A DNA stretch of 64,000 bases from the NCBI GenBank assembly GCA_014529385.2, contig CM043953.1, forward strand, positions 95,081,342 through 95,145,341, given 5' to 3'. The translations under genes and the position numbers were made by a program. This stretch comes from Adiantum capillus-veneris. Lineage: Eukaryota > Streptophyta > Polypodiopsida > Polypodiales > Pteridaceae. Positions 11,272-24,372 of this stretch are shown in pieces. The notes under the pieces are model-generated. The model was not told the DNA's origin and did no database searches. It saw nothing but the letters and a program-made list of their open reading frames with translations. Position 1 is the stretch's first letter, and each line of letters opens with the position of its first letter.

Positions 11272-11553
11272 CTAATTACTCATGATGCATTGAACAAAAA
11301 AGAAGTTTCCTACCTGTTCATGAGCAATAACATCACTTTGTGGGATAAGTGGCACATCCTCATTCATCGGGACCTTTACTTTGCCTTTACCATTATTGGT
11401 TCCGACTTCGTGATCGTGTGATCCACCATAGCGAGTTCTCTTGGGTGCCATCTCCACTACTAGATACTTAACTTGAGAATTTGTAAGCCAAGTTTTCTTT
11501 GGAGTTATTGATATCTCAAAGCCTTCTTGAAGCTTCACCCAACGAGTAGCCAC
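11272..11553 (-). CDS. LTR-encoded ORF (3' LTR copy)
   Basis: A 93-codon frame containing MAPKRTRYGGSH and ending NFFFVQCIMSN. The other LTR carries a related 61-codon frame, so the coding sense is shared between LTRs. It lies downstream of the LTR TATA motif on the minus strand. AACAGGTAGGAAAC inside it looks like a splice donor. No known domain; the basic start resembles gag N-termini, which is only an impression. Confidence 0.35.
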   Translation of the reverse strand: MATRWVKLQEGFEISITPKKTWLTNSQVKYLVVEMAPKRTRYGGSHDHEVGTNNGKGKVKVPMNEDVPLIPQSDVIAHEQVGNFFFVQCIMSN

Positions 11554-11610
11554 AGCAGTAGAATCTCCCTATCTATGTGTTCAAGTGTGTCTAAAATTGA
11601 GTGTGAATGC

Positions 11611-11623
11611 CCTTTATATAGGG
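11611..11623 (-). promoter_or_regulatory. LTR TATA box (3' LTR)
   Basis: Minus-strand CCCTATATAAAGG, identical in core to the motif at 15822-15835 in the 5' LTR and suitably placed before the LTR ORF. Confidence 0.55.
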
Positions 11624-12328
11624 TTTGGAGGTTCCTTGTTGCCCAAATCAGCCCCGTACCTCCCTAGCTTGCCCCCTCTTGCTAAAAGAATGAGTAGAGG
11701 TGTCACAAGCTCCTACTTAGCCATTAGAGGTGTCTCTCTTTACCCTTTTGGATATACACCTAATGTAGTGCCCCCATGTTCATAGTCAATTATTCTATAA
11801 GAGATGGGTCCATGGATATGATTCATTTATGGGCATACATGGACATACATACACATGCACAAACATGCCCATGCACATGCATACATATGTATACCTTAGA
11901 CTTAGGAATTAATGTATTAACAATAGTATGTCTAGAGTGAGCTTGGCTTATAAGAATTTAATTCTGAAAGTTGCTGTTAAAAGACAATGTTGAGGATGAC
12001 AATCTAAGGTGTAAGATGCACACACTTGCTATATTTAGTAGTTTTTGGAGTAGGTAGCTACTTATATGGACATTTAGGATGGGGTAGATTTTGATGAGAC
12101 GGTCCCATCTAGATGGGTGTAAGCACCTCAAAAATTTCTATTCTTAGACAAAAACGATAAAAAAATAAAACTTTTATTTTTAAAGATCTTACAACAATAT
12201 ATTTATCATTAGCTCATCAGAGGTGGAAAAACTACCAAAATTAGTAACTTTTTGTATATTACTAGAATGGCCTGATATGTATTCCTTTACATGGGAATCC
12301 CCTCTTCAAGGGTGGCAGAGACCATACA

Positions 12329-12341
12329 TTCTCCCCAGCTT
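12329..12341 (-). other. Polypurine tract
   Basis: Minus-strand AAGCTGGGGAGAA directly precedes the TGTATGG start of the 3' LTR, the position expected for plus-strand priming. Confidence 0.65.
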
Positions 12342-12358
12342 GAAGAATTGAGATATCC

Positions 12359-12497
12359 TCATCTCAAAGGTAAGTCCGAATGATCTGTAAGGAGAGTGAT
12401 TTCGTCTTCCCACGTTGCATCTTCTTCTGGGAAATTCTAGGAAATCTTTCCATTGGACGAGGTGTTTGATGATGCTTCTGACCCTAAGCTTCCTCTC
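12359..12497 (-). pseudogene. Remnant of pol C-terminus
   Basis: On the minus strand HLVQWKDF and, in a neighbouring frame, PEEDATWEDE occur just before a stop at 12359-12361. LVQW followed by an acidic ATWE-type block is the usual ending of Ty3/gypsy polyproteins with a chromodomain-like tail. A frameshift separates the two motifs. It lies directly after gag, so the deletion that removed pol has its junction near 12.5 kb. Confidence 0.5.
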
Positions 12498-13430
12498 TCA
12501 AGTTTCAAGGGTGAAAAACATTACTCTCACATTACCTAGGTCTCCTATTGTTGGCTCTTCCATAATAATGGCATGAGTTTGAGCCATCGCTCCTCTTCCA
12601 CGTCCTCTTCCTGTGTTCCTTCCTCCACGACGAACAGGTTGGCCTCTACCATTTGGTGCTACAAGAATGGTGCTACAAGAATGGCATTTGCAATAGTTGC
12701 TACACTTCTTCTGGGACACTTGTTCCTATAGTGTCCTAGATTTACACTCATAACAACAAACATTAGGATTCTCAAGTTGAGTTGATGTAGTTGTTGCTAC
12801 TACAGGGCGAGGTTGATAAGCTTGATTAGCAGGTCTAGGGCTCCAATTTTTGTGACTACCTCTTTGATTTCTAAAGTCTTCTCTCCCCTGATTCATGGTC
12901 ATTTATTTAGCGAGAGGCATTGCCCTTAAGAGAGCATCCTGAAGTGATGTGGGCCTCATTGCTTCAAGAAGGGTATCCAAGGGATGATTCAATCCTTGAT
13001 AGAATCGTGCTACTTGTTTCTCAATGGACATTTTTGGGGCATATCTTCGCAAGGTTACAAATTTGGAGTAGTACTCTCCCGCCAATAAGGATAGCTATTT
13101 TAGAGAGAAGAATTCATTCATTTTGGAGTCTCGATGAGGGGGTGGAAGATATTGTGTTGTAACCGCTTCTTTAATATCCTCCCAAGACCGAGAAGATCCT
13201 AAAACACCCAAGTCCTTGCAATGTTGTTTCCACCATATTTTTGCATCACCAGTAATATGAAACATTGCAAGCATAGTTTGGTTCAATACAGTTTGGGTCC
13301 CTGCAGCTTCGAAATAGTCTTCCATTGTCTCAATCTATGCTTCAGCATCGCGTTAGATATGGATTCCCTCACCTTTGAATGTGGGTGGTTGGGCTTGTTT
13401 CAGGAGAAGTTTTTCTCCTGTATAGCCGTG
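12498..13430 (-). pseudogene. gag: Ty3/gypsy gag, broken
   Basis: Capsid-type sequence on the minus strand: ETMEDYFEAAG, then ITGDAKIWWKQHCKDLG and SWEDIKEAVTTQYLPP (13095-13325), then EYYSKFVTLRRYAPKM and FYQGLNHPLDTLLEAMR (12903-13085). These are the conserved blocks of the retrotransposon gag domain of plant Ty3/gypsy. A zinc knuckle follows near 12.7 kb (CYEC, with a stop inside), and an Arg/Gly-rich tail ends the frame. At least two in-frame stops lie before ETMED, and more lie between blocks. Confidence 0.8.
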
Positions 13431-14343
13431 TATAAAGAATTTGACAATACCTACACGGTAGTATGCTTGTCGATGGCTTGATTAAAACTTAACGCAATTT
13501 CTAGTCTTTAAACTTCCACAACTCAAGACAAAATTTGGAAAGAAACTATCTTTATTAAATTCAAGATACCATAAATATATTTATATCAAGATATGTACAA
13601 AGTTGAGATCTCATCAAGAAGCTAGATGTTCATCTTTTTATTCGGTAACGATGTATCCAAAAGTTAGCTCTGCTAGAAAGCTATATAATTCTTAGAGCCG
13701 GATTCCCGAGGACATAGTAGTACAATCGATAGGTATTTGTGGATAAGTTTTTACAATTCACTATTTTGTCTGTGTAGTAGTTTTTATACACATCTTTGTG
13801 GGGTTCATAGAATACAAGACTCTTATTTTAAGGAAAGATATCAGGGAAAAAAATGGGTTTGATCCTATAATTAGGGATCACTTTCACCACTTGATTGAAA
13901 CCCATTCATTTAAGGTCATGTCAAGGCCATCTTTAGAGATAACAGTGTAGTCATCCCTAGTAGTACCAACAAAGTAGTAAAGCTGGATAACTCGCATCTC
14001 TTCTCCCCACCGAAGCTTCTTTAGATCAAAGGAGTGGAATCCAAGCTACCTCACATTGATGTAGAATATGCCACCTTTGCAGTCCCACGCAAGTTCCCAT
14101 CCCCTTTGGATTCTTGTTGATGGAGGAGAGAAATCCTTGATAAAAATCTTTATCATGTTGCATCAAAAGGCTAAATTTGAAGAGCGACAAGCCTCAGAAT
14201 ACATTATCTCAAAGGTTTTGAACTTGCGATACTCAACGTCGACATCTTCATGAAACATCGATGCTGGTAAGTTCTCGAACTTAAGTCTACAATTCATTTT
14301 TCCAAGTTTTCAAACAATAAAAATTTTCCCAGTTTCCTAACCT
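13431..14343 (-). other. Untranslated leader between PBS and gag
   Basis: About 900 bp between the primer-binding site and the first gag block, with no recognisable coding sequence. By position this is the leader of the element, where packaging signals would lie. Confidence 0.45.
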
Positions 14344-14357
14344 AGGCTTTAATACCA
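14344..14357 (-). other. Primer-binding site (initiator Met tRNA type)
   Basis: Minus-strand TGGTATTAAAGCC follows the LTR end after two bases. It fits the TGGTATCAGAGC sequence complementary to the initiator Met tRNA with a few substitutions, and fixes the orientation of the element. Confidence 0.75.
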
Positions 14358-14690
14358 CGTGTGAGGTCCCCACCCTCCTGCTACCATATCCATTTGGAAA
14401 TAGGAGGGTACTTGACAGGTCACTAGGCCTTAATCCCTTGAGAAACCATAGTCAAGAAGGAATTGATTTCCAATGGACGATCTCTCGTCACCAAGTAACT
14501 TGAGTCCGAACCATTGAAGGGGTTCCTAGCCGTGTCTTGCAGGGAAAGCATGAGCTAACACAATAATTTAAGGTTCCTAATTTTCACCTTCCAAAAGAGA
14601 GAAACCCAAAATATCTTTTTCCCATAATTTCAAGAGGCACGTACAATTGGGACTTCTCAACTTTTGGCACAATGAGTCTCTAGTTTTGCT

Positions 14691-14848
14691 ACTTCTATCA
14701 ATGAGGAGTGGAGAGTTTCTTGACTAATCGAGACCATCTATCCTTCACTTGCAACCTGAGCCAGCCCCCACTTCTATCAATGAGGAGTGGAGAGTTTCTT
14801 GACTAATCGAGACCATCTATCCTTCACTTGCAACCTGAGCCAGCCCCC
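14691..14848. repeat. 79-bp tandem duplication in the 5' LTR
   Basis: The block starting ACTTCTATCAATGAGGAG at 14691 is repeated at 14770 without visible change. The 3' LTR has no matching block, so the duplication arose, or was deleted in the other LTR, after insertion. Confidence 0.9.
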
Positions 14849-15474
14849 ACTTTCCACCCCACACACTCTCTCTCTTGATTGTTTTCAAATTACTACAACA
14901 TGATTCTTCATACACAAAGTTCCTTTTTATGGTTTCCATCACAAGTTCGTTAAGACAGCCCTTCAAGCATGATCAAAGCGGCACCAAAACAATATTTTCT
15001 AAGAGAAACCAACATACAACCCTTCTTCATCAAAATATCCCAACCCAAGAGTTCACTCCTCTTGGGGAGAGTTTATAGCTCTAGGTGTCTTTAGTTTCCC
15101 ATACAACTAAATTGTCCTGCAATCTGGGCACAAACCCGCAACGACTAACTTGCAACTCGGGCACAAACCCTCAAGTAATATCTTGCATTCTGAGCATAGA
15201 GCCGCAAGATGTGTCCACCCATATGCAATGCTTTAGCCTTCACTCCGCTAAGACCTCTTCCCTAACTATCAAAGGGAGTTTTGACTATGTCGGTATAGGA
15301 TTTTGAATGAAGAAGGTTCGAGGGTTTTGCTACTAGGCAAACATTTATTTCTTACTTTAGATAGTATATCCTTAAACAATCTTTCCATTTAATACAACTT
15401 AAAAAAAATTAACAAGTTCAATTGATGTGGTTTCGAATTGGGATCGGCCCAACGTCTAGGTAGTTTTCTCCTTC

Positions 15475-15660
15475 CTAATTAATCATGATGCATTGAACAA
15501 AAAAGAAGTTTCTTACATGTTCATGAGTAATAACATCACTTCGTGGGATAAGTGTCACATCCTCACTCGTCGGGACCTTTCCTTTGTCATTACCATCACA
15601 AATTCCGTCTTCTTGATTGTGTGATCCACCATAGCGAGTTCTCTTGGGTGCCATCCCCAT
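15475..15660 (-). CDS. LTR-encoded ORF (5' LTR copy)
   Basis: A 61-codon frame from MGMAPKRTRYGGSH to NFFFVQCIMIN, related to the frame in the other LTR, including SDVITHEHVRNFF against SDVIAHEQVGNFF. It begins about 160 bases downstream of the TATA motif and lies upstream of the PBS, so it would be in the R/U5 part of the transcript. CATGTAAGAAAC inside it fits a splice donor. It may be the first exon of a spliced leader or just an upstream ORF. Confidence 0.35.
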   Translation of the reverse strand: MGMAPKRTRYGGSHNQEDGICDGNDKGKVPTSEDVTLIPRSDVITHEHVRNFFFVQCIMIN

Positions 15661-15821
15661 TACTAGATACTTAATTTAACTTGAGAACCTGTAAGCCAAA
15701 AGTTCTTTGAAGTTATTGATTTCTCAAAGCCTTGTTAAAGCTTCATCAGCGAGTAGCCACAACAACAGAGTCTTCCTATCTCCAAAAAGTGTTCAAGTGT
15801 GTCTAAAAAAGAGTGTGAAAG

Positions 15822-15835
15822 CCCTTTATATAGGG
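15822..15835 (-). promoter_or_regulatory. LTR TATA box (5' LTR)
   Basis: Minus-strand CCCTATATAAAGGG. By position transcription would start near 15795, giving a long R/U5 of about 1.4 kb before the PBS. Confidence 0.6.
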
Positions 15836-16559
15836 TTTGGAAGTTCCTTGTTGCCCAAATCAGCCCCATACCTCCCTAGCTTGCCCCCTCTTGCTAAAAG
15901 AATGAGTAGAGGTGTTACAAGTTCCTACTTAGCCATTAGAGGTGTCCCTCTTTACCCTTTTAAGTGATACACTTAATGTAGTGTCCCCATGCTAGTCAAT
16001 TATTCTATAAGAGATAGGTCCATGGATATGGGTCATTTATGGGCATACATGGACATATGTACACATGCACATACATGACCATGCACATGCACATGCACAT
16101 GCATACATATTCATACCTTAGAATTAGAAATTAATTTATTAACACTAAGATGAAAATTAATTCTCTAGAGTGAGCTTGGCTTATCATAAATTTAATTCTG
16201 AAATTTTCTATTAAAAGAAAATCTTGAGGATGACAATCTAAGGTGTTGGATGCACACACCTTCTATATTTAGCAATTTTTGAAGCAAGAAGCTATCTTAT
16301 GGAAACCAAGACGGGGTAGATTTTGACGAGATGGTCGCATCTAGGTGGGTGTAAGCACCTCAAAACTTTCTATTTTTGGAGAAAATGACAAAAAAGTAAA
16401 AATTGTATTTTTGAAAATATTATAATAATGTAGTTATCATTAGCTCATCAGAGGTGGAAAAACTACCAAAATTATTAACTTTTTGTATATTACTAGAATG
16501 TCCTGATATGTATTCTTTTACATGGTAATCCCCTCTCCAAGGATGGCAAAGACCTTACA

Positions 16560-17617
<1,058 letters not shown>

Positions 17618-17648
17618 AATAGATAATTTGAGTTGATGTTTTAGGATA

Positions 17649-18070
17649 ATGGAAAGAACCAAGGTGACTGCAAGGAAGGTAGGCAAAGAGCTAGGGTTAG
17701 CTACTGCGAAGGCGAGGGGTAGGATGACCAGCAAGAAGAAGAGGCTTGATGAATATTTTGAAGGGTCCAAGAATGAGGAAGATACAAAGAAGCTTCAAGC
17801 TATTCAAGGAGATAAGAAAAGCTTGGAAAAGCATTATAGAGGCTGGTGAGGTGAATGTGAGAAGAGGCATGCGCATGCACAATGAGGTGGAAGGTTGTTT
17901 CCCTCTTGGACTTTCTAGAGGAATCAAAGGACTTTTTGCTATACTATTTCAATGGCATTACTATTTTTGTTGCACATGCACACTCCTTGACCATCATGGA
18001 AAAGAACAACAAAATCCTCAAGACAATCAGTTGGAGATGTGGTAAACTCCTGGTCTCAAATTAGTTATTG
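17649..18070 (+). pseudogene. Unassigned ORF remnant, Lys-rich
   Basis: A Lys/Arg-rich frame (17649-17849) overlaps a second frame (17746-18045) and a third (17882-18064) with FLEESKDFLLYYFNG. The shift between overlapping frames suggests a broken coding sequence, perhaps a gag-like or transposon protein, but no family motif is visible. I give no function. Confidence 0.25.
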
Positions 18071-18348
18071 TAGAAGTTGAGAAGAAAAGCTACGACATAG
18101 TTACCTGTGAGATAGATGAGAGAAATAATGAAATCTTTTTCTCAAATTATGAAAGAATGACTACTAGAAGTAGAGGTTTGGAGTGATCTTTTGGAGGGAA
18201 TCATTTTCCTCTTGGAATGAGATTTTTTCCTGTTTTTTCTTAATTTTCACATTTAACAAAAATATCTCTCTCAAAACCATTTGGAGCAAGGTTCAAGAGC
18301 AAGATTTTTTTTTCTCTTTCCCCTCTTTCTCCCTCTCCCATATCCCTA

Positions 18349-18352
<4 letters not shown>

Positions 18353-18401
<49 letters not shown>
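18353..18401. repeat. (CT)n microsatellite
   Basis: About 24 CT units. Confidence 0.95.
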
Positions 18402-18403
<2 letters not shown>

Positions 18404-18405
<2 letters not shown>

Positions 18406-18580
18406 CTAAGAAAGGAGACTATACCAAATTGAAATGTTGTGGCAATACACTTTTTCACTTGTAAAATCCTCAAAATTTTCATGGTCTTAACTTGCTCACT
18501 ATTGCTTTAATATAGCTCAAGAAGGAGGCTATACCAATTTGAAATGTTGTGGTGATACTCTTTCACTTGTAAAACCTGCT
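18404..18580. repeat. Diverged direct duplication, 110-bp offset
   Basis: AGCTAAGAAAGGAGACTATACC at 18404 and its neighbour TTGAAATGTTGTGG recur at 18514 with substitutions; each copy is about 60 bp. The first copy directly follows the CT run. Confidence 0.7.
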
Positions 18581-19011
18581 CACTATTGCTTCATTAAGTT
18601 TTAAGCCACCTCAAACAAGCCCGATCCTACAACTTAATGACAAAAATACCTCTCTGTATCTTGCTTGGCTTCTATAGGGAGGTTTGACTTTGCCTCTCTT
18701 GTCCAAAGTGGGTACCCCAGTGAATTACATAAACGCTTTGTCAAAACCCTATCAACCAGCATATCATTGGAAAGATCTTAGGAAGGAGCTTCTAAATTCC
18801 CAAAATTCAACAAATTTGAAGTTGACTTGTAGAAGTTATGACCTCCCCATTGAAGTTGAAATGTGGGGAGAGATTCCATTTATAAGACGGAGTTGTCACC
18901 TCAAAAAATAAATTTTCTAGAATATAAGGAATCTAATGGTATGCTATATATCAATAGATAGATCTCAATGAGTACATTCTTAATCCAAAAGGTGTTTCAT
19001 TTGTAAAAAAT
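18581..19011. other. Unassigned sequence
   Basis: One 75-codon plus-strand frame (18684-18911) without recognisable domain. Nothing else seen. Confidence 0.4.
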
Positions 19012-19544
19012 TTATTGTACGTCCATTTGGGACAAGAGAGACAAAGTCAAAGTCCTCATAGGGCCCCTTTGAGAGTCCACATTTTCCCTAAGGGATTGAC
19101 GTAGTAGCTTCATATGTTCTTCTTTGTCCTTGAATGTGATGATGCAATGCTCAAGTGACACATATCTGTGTGTTTCATTGATCCAAGAGACGGTCTCATG
19201 CTCTATATTCACAAGTTGAAGAATTTCATTGAGCTTGAGGATTGCTTCTTCGAGAGTGTCCTCGCTAGTGCAACATGGTGAGTGAAGTATTCCAATCTTT
19301 GACCTTAAGGCCAAGGCATTCGTAGTCTGCATTCTTGAGAAGCTATTTGTAGCTTGTTGTCAATCTTCTTGTGTGTCGCTTCTTGGACTTCCGTCAATGC
19401 CTTGACAATCTCGATAAGGGACGGTTCAACACCTTGGGATTTTGCAAGTAGAGATTGTATCTCTTCTTCCTTCCTCCCCTGTAGCTTAAGCAAGTGTTGC
19501 TTGAGTTTCTTGTTCTCTCCACATGACTTCTTGGTGGGCCTCAA
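19012..19544 (-). pseudogene. Coiled-coil-like protein, frameshifted, unassigned
   Basis: Two overlapping minus-strand frames, 19305-19544 and 19012-19332, read on from each other with a one-base shift near 19320. The first is rich in Lys, Glu and Leu with heptad-like spacing (KLKQHLLKLQGRKEEEIQSL); the second continues with EEAILKLNEILQLVNIEHE. Together they give about 180 residues of probable coiled coil. No catalytic or binding motif is visible. Similar helical proteins occur as structural parts of retroelements, but that is only a suggestion. Confidence 0.35.
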
Positions 19545-19571
19545 GGGTAGAAATCCCTTGCTTCTTGGAAC

Positions 19572-19575
<4 letters not shown>

Positions 19576-19613
<38 letters not shown>
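19576..19613. repeat. (GA)n microsatellite
   Basis: Nineteen GA units just upstream (minus sense) of the coiled-coil frames. Confidence 0.95.
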
Positions 19614-19614
<1 letters not shown>

Positions 19615-20120
19615 ATATCTCCCTATTTTGTGTTAGGTGCAATCCAAAGTTGTTGGCCAGAGCAAGAACAGTTCATCAAAGTCCACTATGAAAATCTCAA
19701 TACGTTTATCGTGGCCTTTTACCATGTTTTGTAGAGAGAGAGAGTCCAAAAAGGACTCGACAGGGAAGAGAGATGAGGGTGGGAGTTTTTCTTTGGTATT
19801 TCAAATATTACCATGTCTATTACCTCTATTATAGCCTCTAATATTATTGTGTCTATTGCTTAACCCAAATTAGGCGCTTAAACATTCAAATTTGGTCTTT
19901 CCCTCTACTTTTCTTGTGAAAAAAAATTAAAGAACACGAAAAATTTCAATAACCCGAATTACTCACTTAAGCATTTAAATTTTGGTGTTTCCCTCTACTT
20001 TACTTTTGTGAAAACAAATTAAAGAACATTGTATAAAATTTCAAATAATACAAGAAATATATTTTTTAAACATAAAACAATAGCAAACACAAATCTATTG
20101 AAAAGTTTGCTCCATCTTAT
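19614..20120. other. Unassigned, AT-rich toward the right
   Basis: A phrase of the type AATTxGGTxTTTCCCTCTACTTT occurs twice, near 19887 and 19977, a diverged direct repeat about 90 bp apart. No gene recognised. Confidence 0.4.
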
Positions 20121-20420
20121 AGTTATGTATGCGCCTCCATGTGAAACAAGCACTGTGAGCGATGAGAAGTCAAACATAGAAGACATATTTTGTTGAAACA
20201 TGGGGATGATAGTGTGAAGTGTGCCCACATTTTACCAGATGGTAGCACCTATGTTAGTTTCTTCAGTTGCTAAAGTTATACATGCGCCTCCATGTAAAGC
20301 AAGCAGTGCTATAGATGAGAAGATAAACATGGACAACATCTTTTGTCGAGGCATGGGGATGATAGAGTGAATTTTGCCCACATTTTACCATATGGTAGCA
20401 CCTATGCTAGTTTCTTCAAG
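20121..20420. repeat. 153-bp tandem duplication, two diverged copies
   Basis: The block from AGTTATGTATGCGCCTCC at 20121 through GGTAGCACCTATGTTAG recurs at 20274 as AGTTATACATGCGCCTCC. About one base in eight to ten differs by eye. Direct copies with no spacer imply unequal exchange or replication slippage some time ago. Confidence 0.85.
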
Positions 20421-20449
20421 CACTATCTTGCAACAATGTGCACAATACA

Positions 20450-20580
20450 AAATGCTAGCTCTACTTGCACCCACAACGCTTTATAACATCAATGCTTCTT
20501 AAACAAATGCAAATGCTTTGCATTTGTTTAAGAAGCATTGATGTTATAAAGCGTTGTGGGTGCAAGTAGAGCTAGCATTT
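20450..20580. repeat. Perfect 64-bp inverted repeat with 3-base loop
   Basis: The arms 20450-20513 and 20517-20580 are exact reverse complements over 64 bases, separated by TGC. The left arm begins AAATGCTAGCTCTACTTGC and the right arm ends GCAAGTAGAGCTAGCATTT. A transcript would fold into one long perfect hairpin. No coding sequence overlaps. It could be a young fold-back element, an inverted-duplication small-RNA locus, or an artefact of template switching. Confidence 0.95.
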
Positions 20581-21039
20581 GTTAATTTTTATAAATAAAT
20601 ATTGTATGAAAAAATTATAGATATTTTTCTATCAATTAAGTGCATCACTCTCAATTAAATTACCTAATTTAGTATTCTTCATAAAATTAGAGAGAGAGAC
20701 AAATGGACGGCACAAAAATAATTTTCCACAACTTAAAGTATACTAAATGTTTATGAATCATCTTCCAAACGATCTCTAGAAGAAGCGTCATCCAATTCTG
20801 AGCCCATGGCTCCTAGATCAACAATGAGAGAAATAGAATTTTTGTTTGTGGATATTTTGGCTTTATCATATTCAAATTTTTCATCCTCCGTCTCATGAAT
20901 CTCTAAGACTTACATCCGTGGGACTTGAATCATCTATTTCTCTCCTTTGTCCCCCCCTCATCCAAAGTAGTAGGTGGTAGCGAGTCGAAGATGTCCTCCA
21001 CTTCATTAGTGACAAAAATGGTTCTCCCACGAGGTGTTA
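20581..21039. other. Unassigned flank of the CACTA remnant
   Basis: AT-rich, no reading frame of note. It may hold the 3' subterminal part of the element on its right, but no CACTA terminus was found. Confidence 0.35.
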
Positions 21040-22200
21040 CGAGAACTACGAGAACCATAGTTTGGTTGGTGGATTGCTGGGATATAGATGGCATATAGAA
21101 GATAAGCTCAAAGTGAGTAACATTGGTATAATTAATGTTACAAGCAAGAGAGGGTAAAGAAAGTATTTACTCACCTGTTGACATATGCGTGGCAAAACTA
21201 AATTTCCATACCTCCCTGTGTGATGCACACTACAATCCACCATGTAGAGGCCATTCACATGCCATCTAGACACATTTGGAAGCCACTTGCATGAAAAGAT
21301 GAAGGTATGAAAGGTTCTAAAATTAACCTTTTAGTAACCTTTCAATAGTCCTACAATACCGACCTTCATCACCATTTGTGTCAAAGTTTCCCATGATGCC
21401 ACAGTCCATGGTGGTCCGACGCTCGTCAATGTGACATGTACAAAAGTGGCGTTAAAGGAAAGGCACTACAAAACAAGAAAATACCTTTAATCAGTTTCAG
21501 AGATAAAATCAAGAAAAAACTATACAATATGGTTTAAGTATATGAGTACTCTACCTTTGGTATGTAACCTCGTGCATACTCTCATTGTTTGTTGGGTGAT
21601 GTCTTCATTGTCTGCTTCTGCTTCGGTCATTTTCTCATGAATCCACTTGGCACTAATGATATATGGGAAACATGCAACGTGTCTAGGTACTGAGGGTGCT
21701 CTTCTGCCTCCATGCACTTGCTTCCATGCTTCCCTTTCTTGAAAACACCTTGTCTTTGACATTTTCCACAATTCCACCCACTTTGTCATAACCTTTGCAT
21801 TGAGGATAGAAAAATTATTAACTACTCGGGATAGATCCATTTCCATGTTATATAATTTTCCCTTTCCACTTAGCAAGTCTGAGGTCATCCTTGCATCCTC
21901 CAATTCTGACCACATGCAAGGCATTGAGGGATCAACTTGTGCCAAATACTCCGAGAAATGCCTCTCGTACGGTCCACGCTTTGGCCATACATGCCTCTGG
22001 CTGGGACCGTAGCCGCACAAAATCCTTGAGAGTCTCTAAAAACCTCTCTACATAGTGCAGGAACTACTCTACATATAGAAATCTCCTCAACCAGTGAGCC
22101 AAGAGGTGGATTTGGCTAAGAAGAAGCGATCGAGGAAAGGCTTCCTCAATGGCATGCATGATTTTCACTGCAAGTGTCTAAGAAGCACGGATGGCATCTA
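21040..22200 (-). pseudogene. CACTA TNP2-type transposase, C-terminal remnant
   Basis: Minus strand, right to left: a DUF4218-like block near 22.0-22.19 kb (QIHLLAHWLRRF, VERFLETLKDFVR), then a 166-codon frame at 21520-22020 with MWSELEDARM, which parallels LWSDEEDARL in the CACTA transposase at 33.9 kb, then a DUF4216-like block near 21.1-21.3 kb (FSCKWLPN, GLYMVDCS). This block order is the usual tail of plant CACTA transposase genes. Stops and shifts separate the parts, and the TNP2 core and element ends were not seen. Confidence 0.6.

Positions 22201-24372
<2,172 letters not shown>

Larger units (their letters stand above)
10399..12328 (-). repeat. 3' LTR of the 10.4-16.6 kb element
   Basis: Starts TGTGAGGTCCCCACC and ends ACCATACA on the plus strand; the right LTR has the same ends. 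It is about 270 bp shorter than the 5' LTR because it lacks the 79-bp tandem block and part of a 30-bp imperfect triplication present there. Confidence 0.85.
10399..16559 (-). mobile_element. Ty3/gypsy LTR retrotransposon, internally deleted
   Basis: Two long direct repeats (10399-12328 and 14360-16559), both TG...CA, flank a 2-kb interior. On the minus strand the order is 5' LTR (right), PBS, leader, gag, a remnant of the end of pol, PPT, 3' LTR (left). The bases outside are TTGAT and TGGAT, a 5-bp target duplication with one mismatch. Protease, RT, RNase H and integrase core are missing, so it cannot move alone. The pol end reads like a chromodomain-type terminus, which suggests a chromovirus. 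Confidence 0.85.
14360..16559 (-). repeat. 5' LTR of the 10.4-16.6 kb element
   Basis: Begins TGTGAGGTCCCCACC and ends GACCTTACA on the plus strand. It aligns along its length with 10399-12328. It carries a TATA motif, an ORF and a 79-bp tandem duplication. The differences between the LTRs (many substitutions plus indels) show that the insertion is old. Confidence 0.85.
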
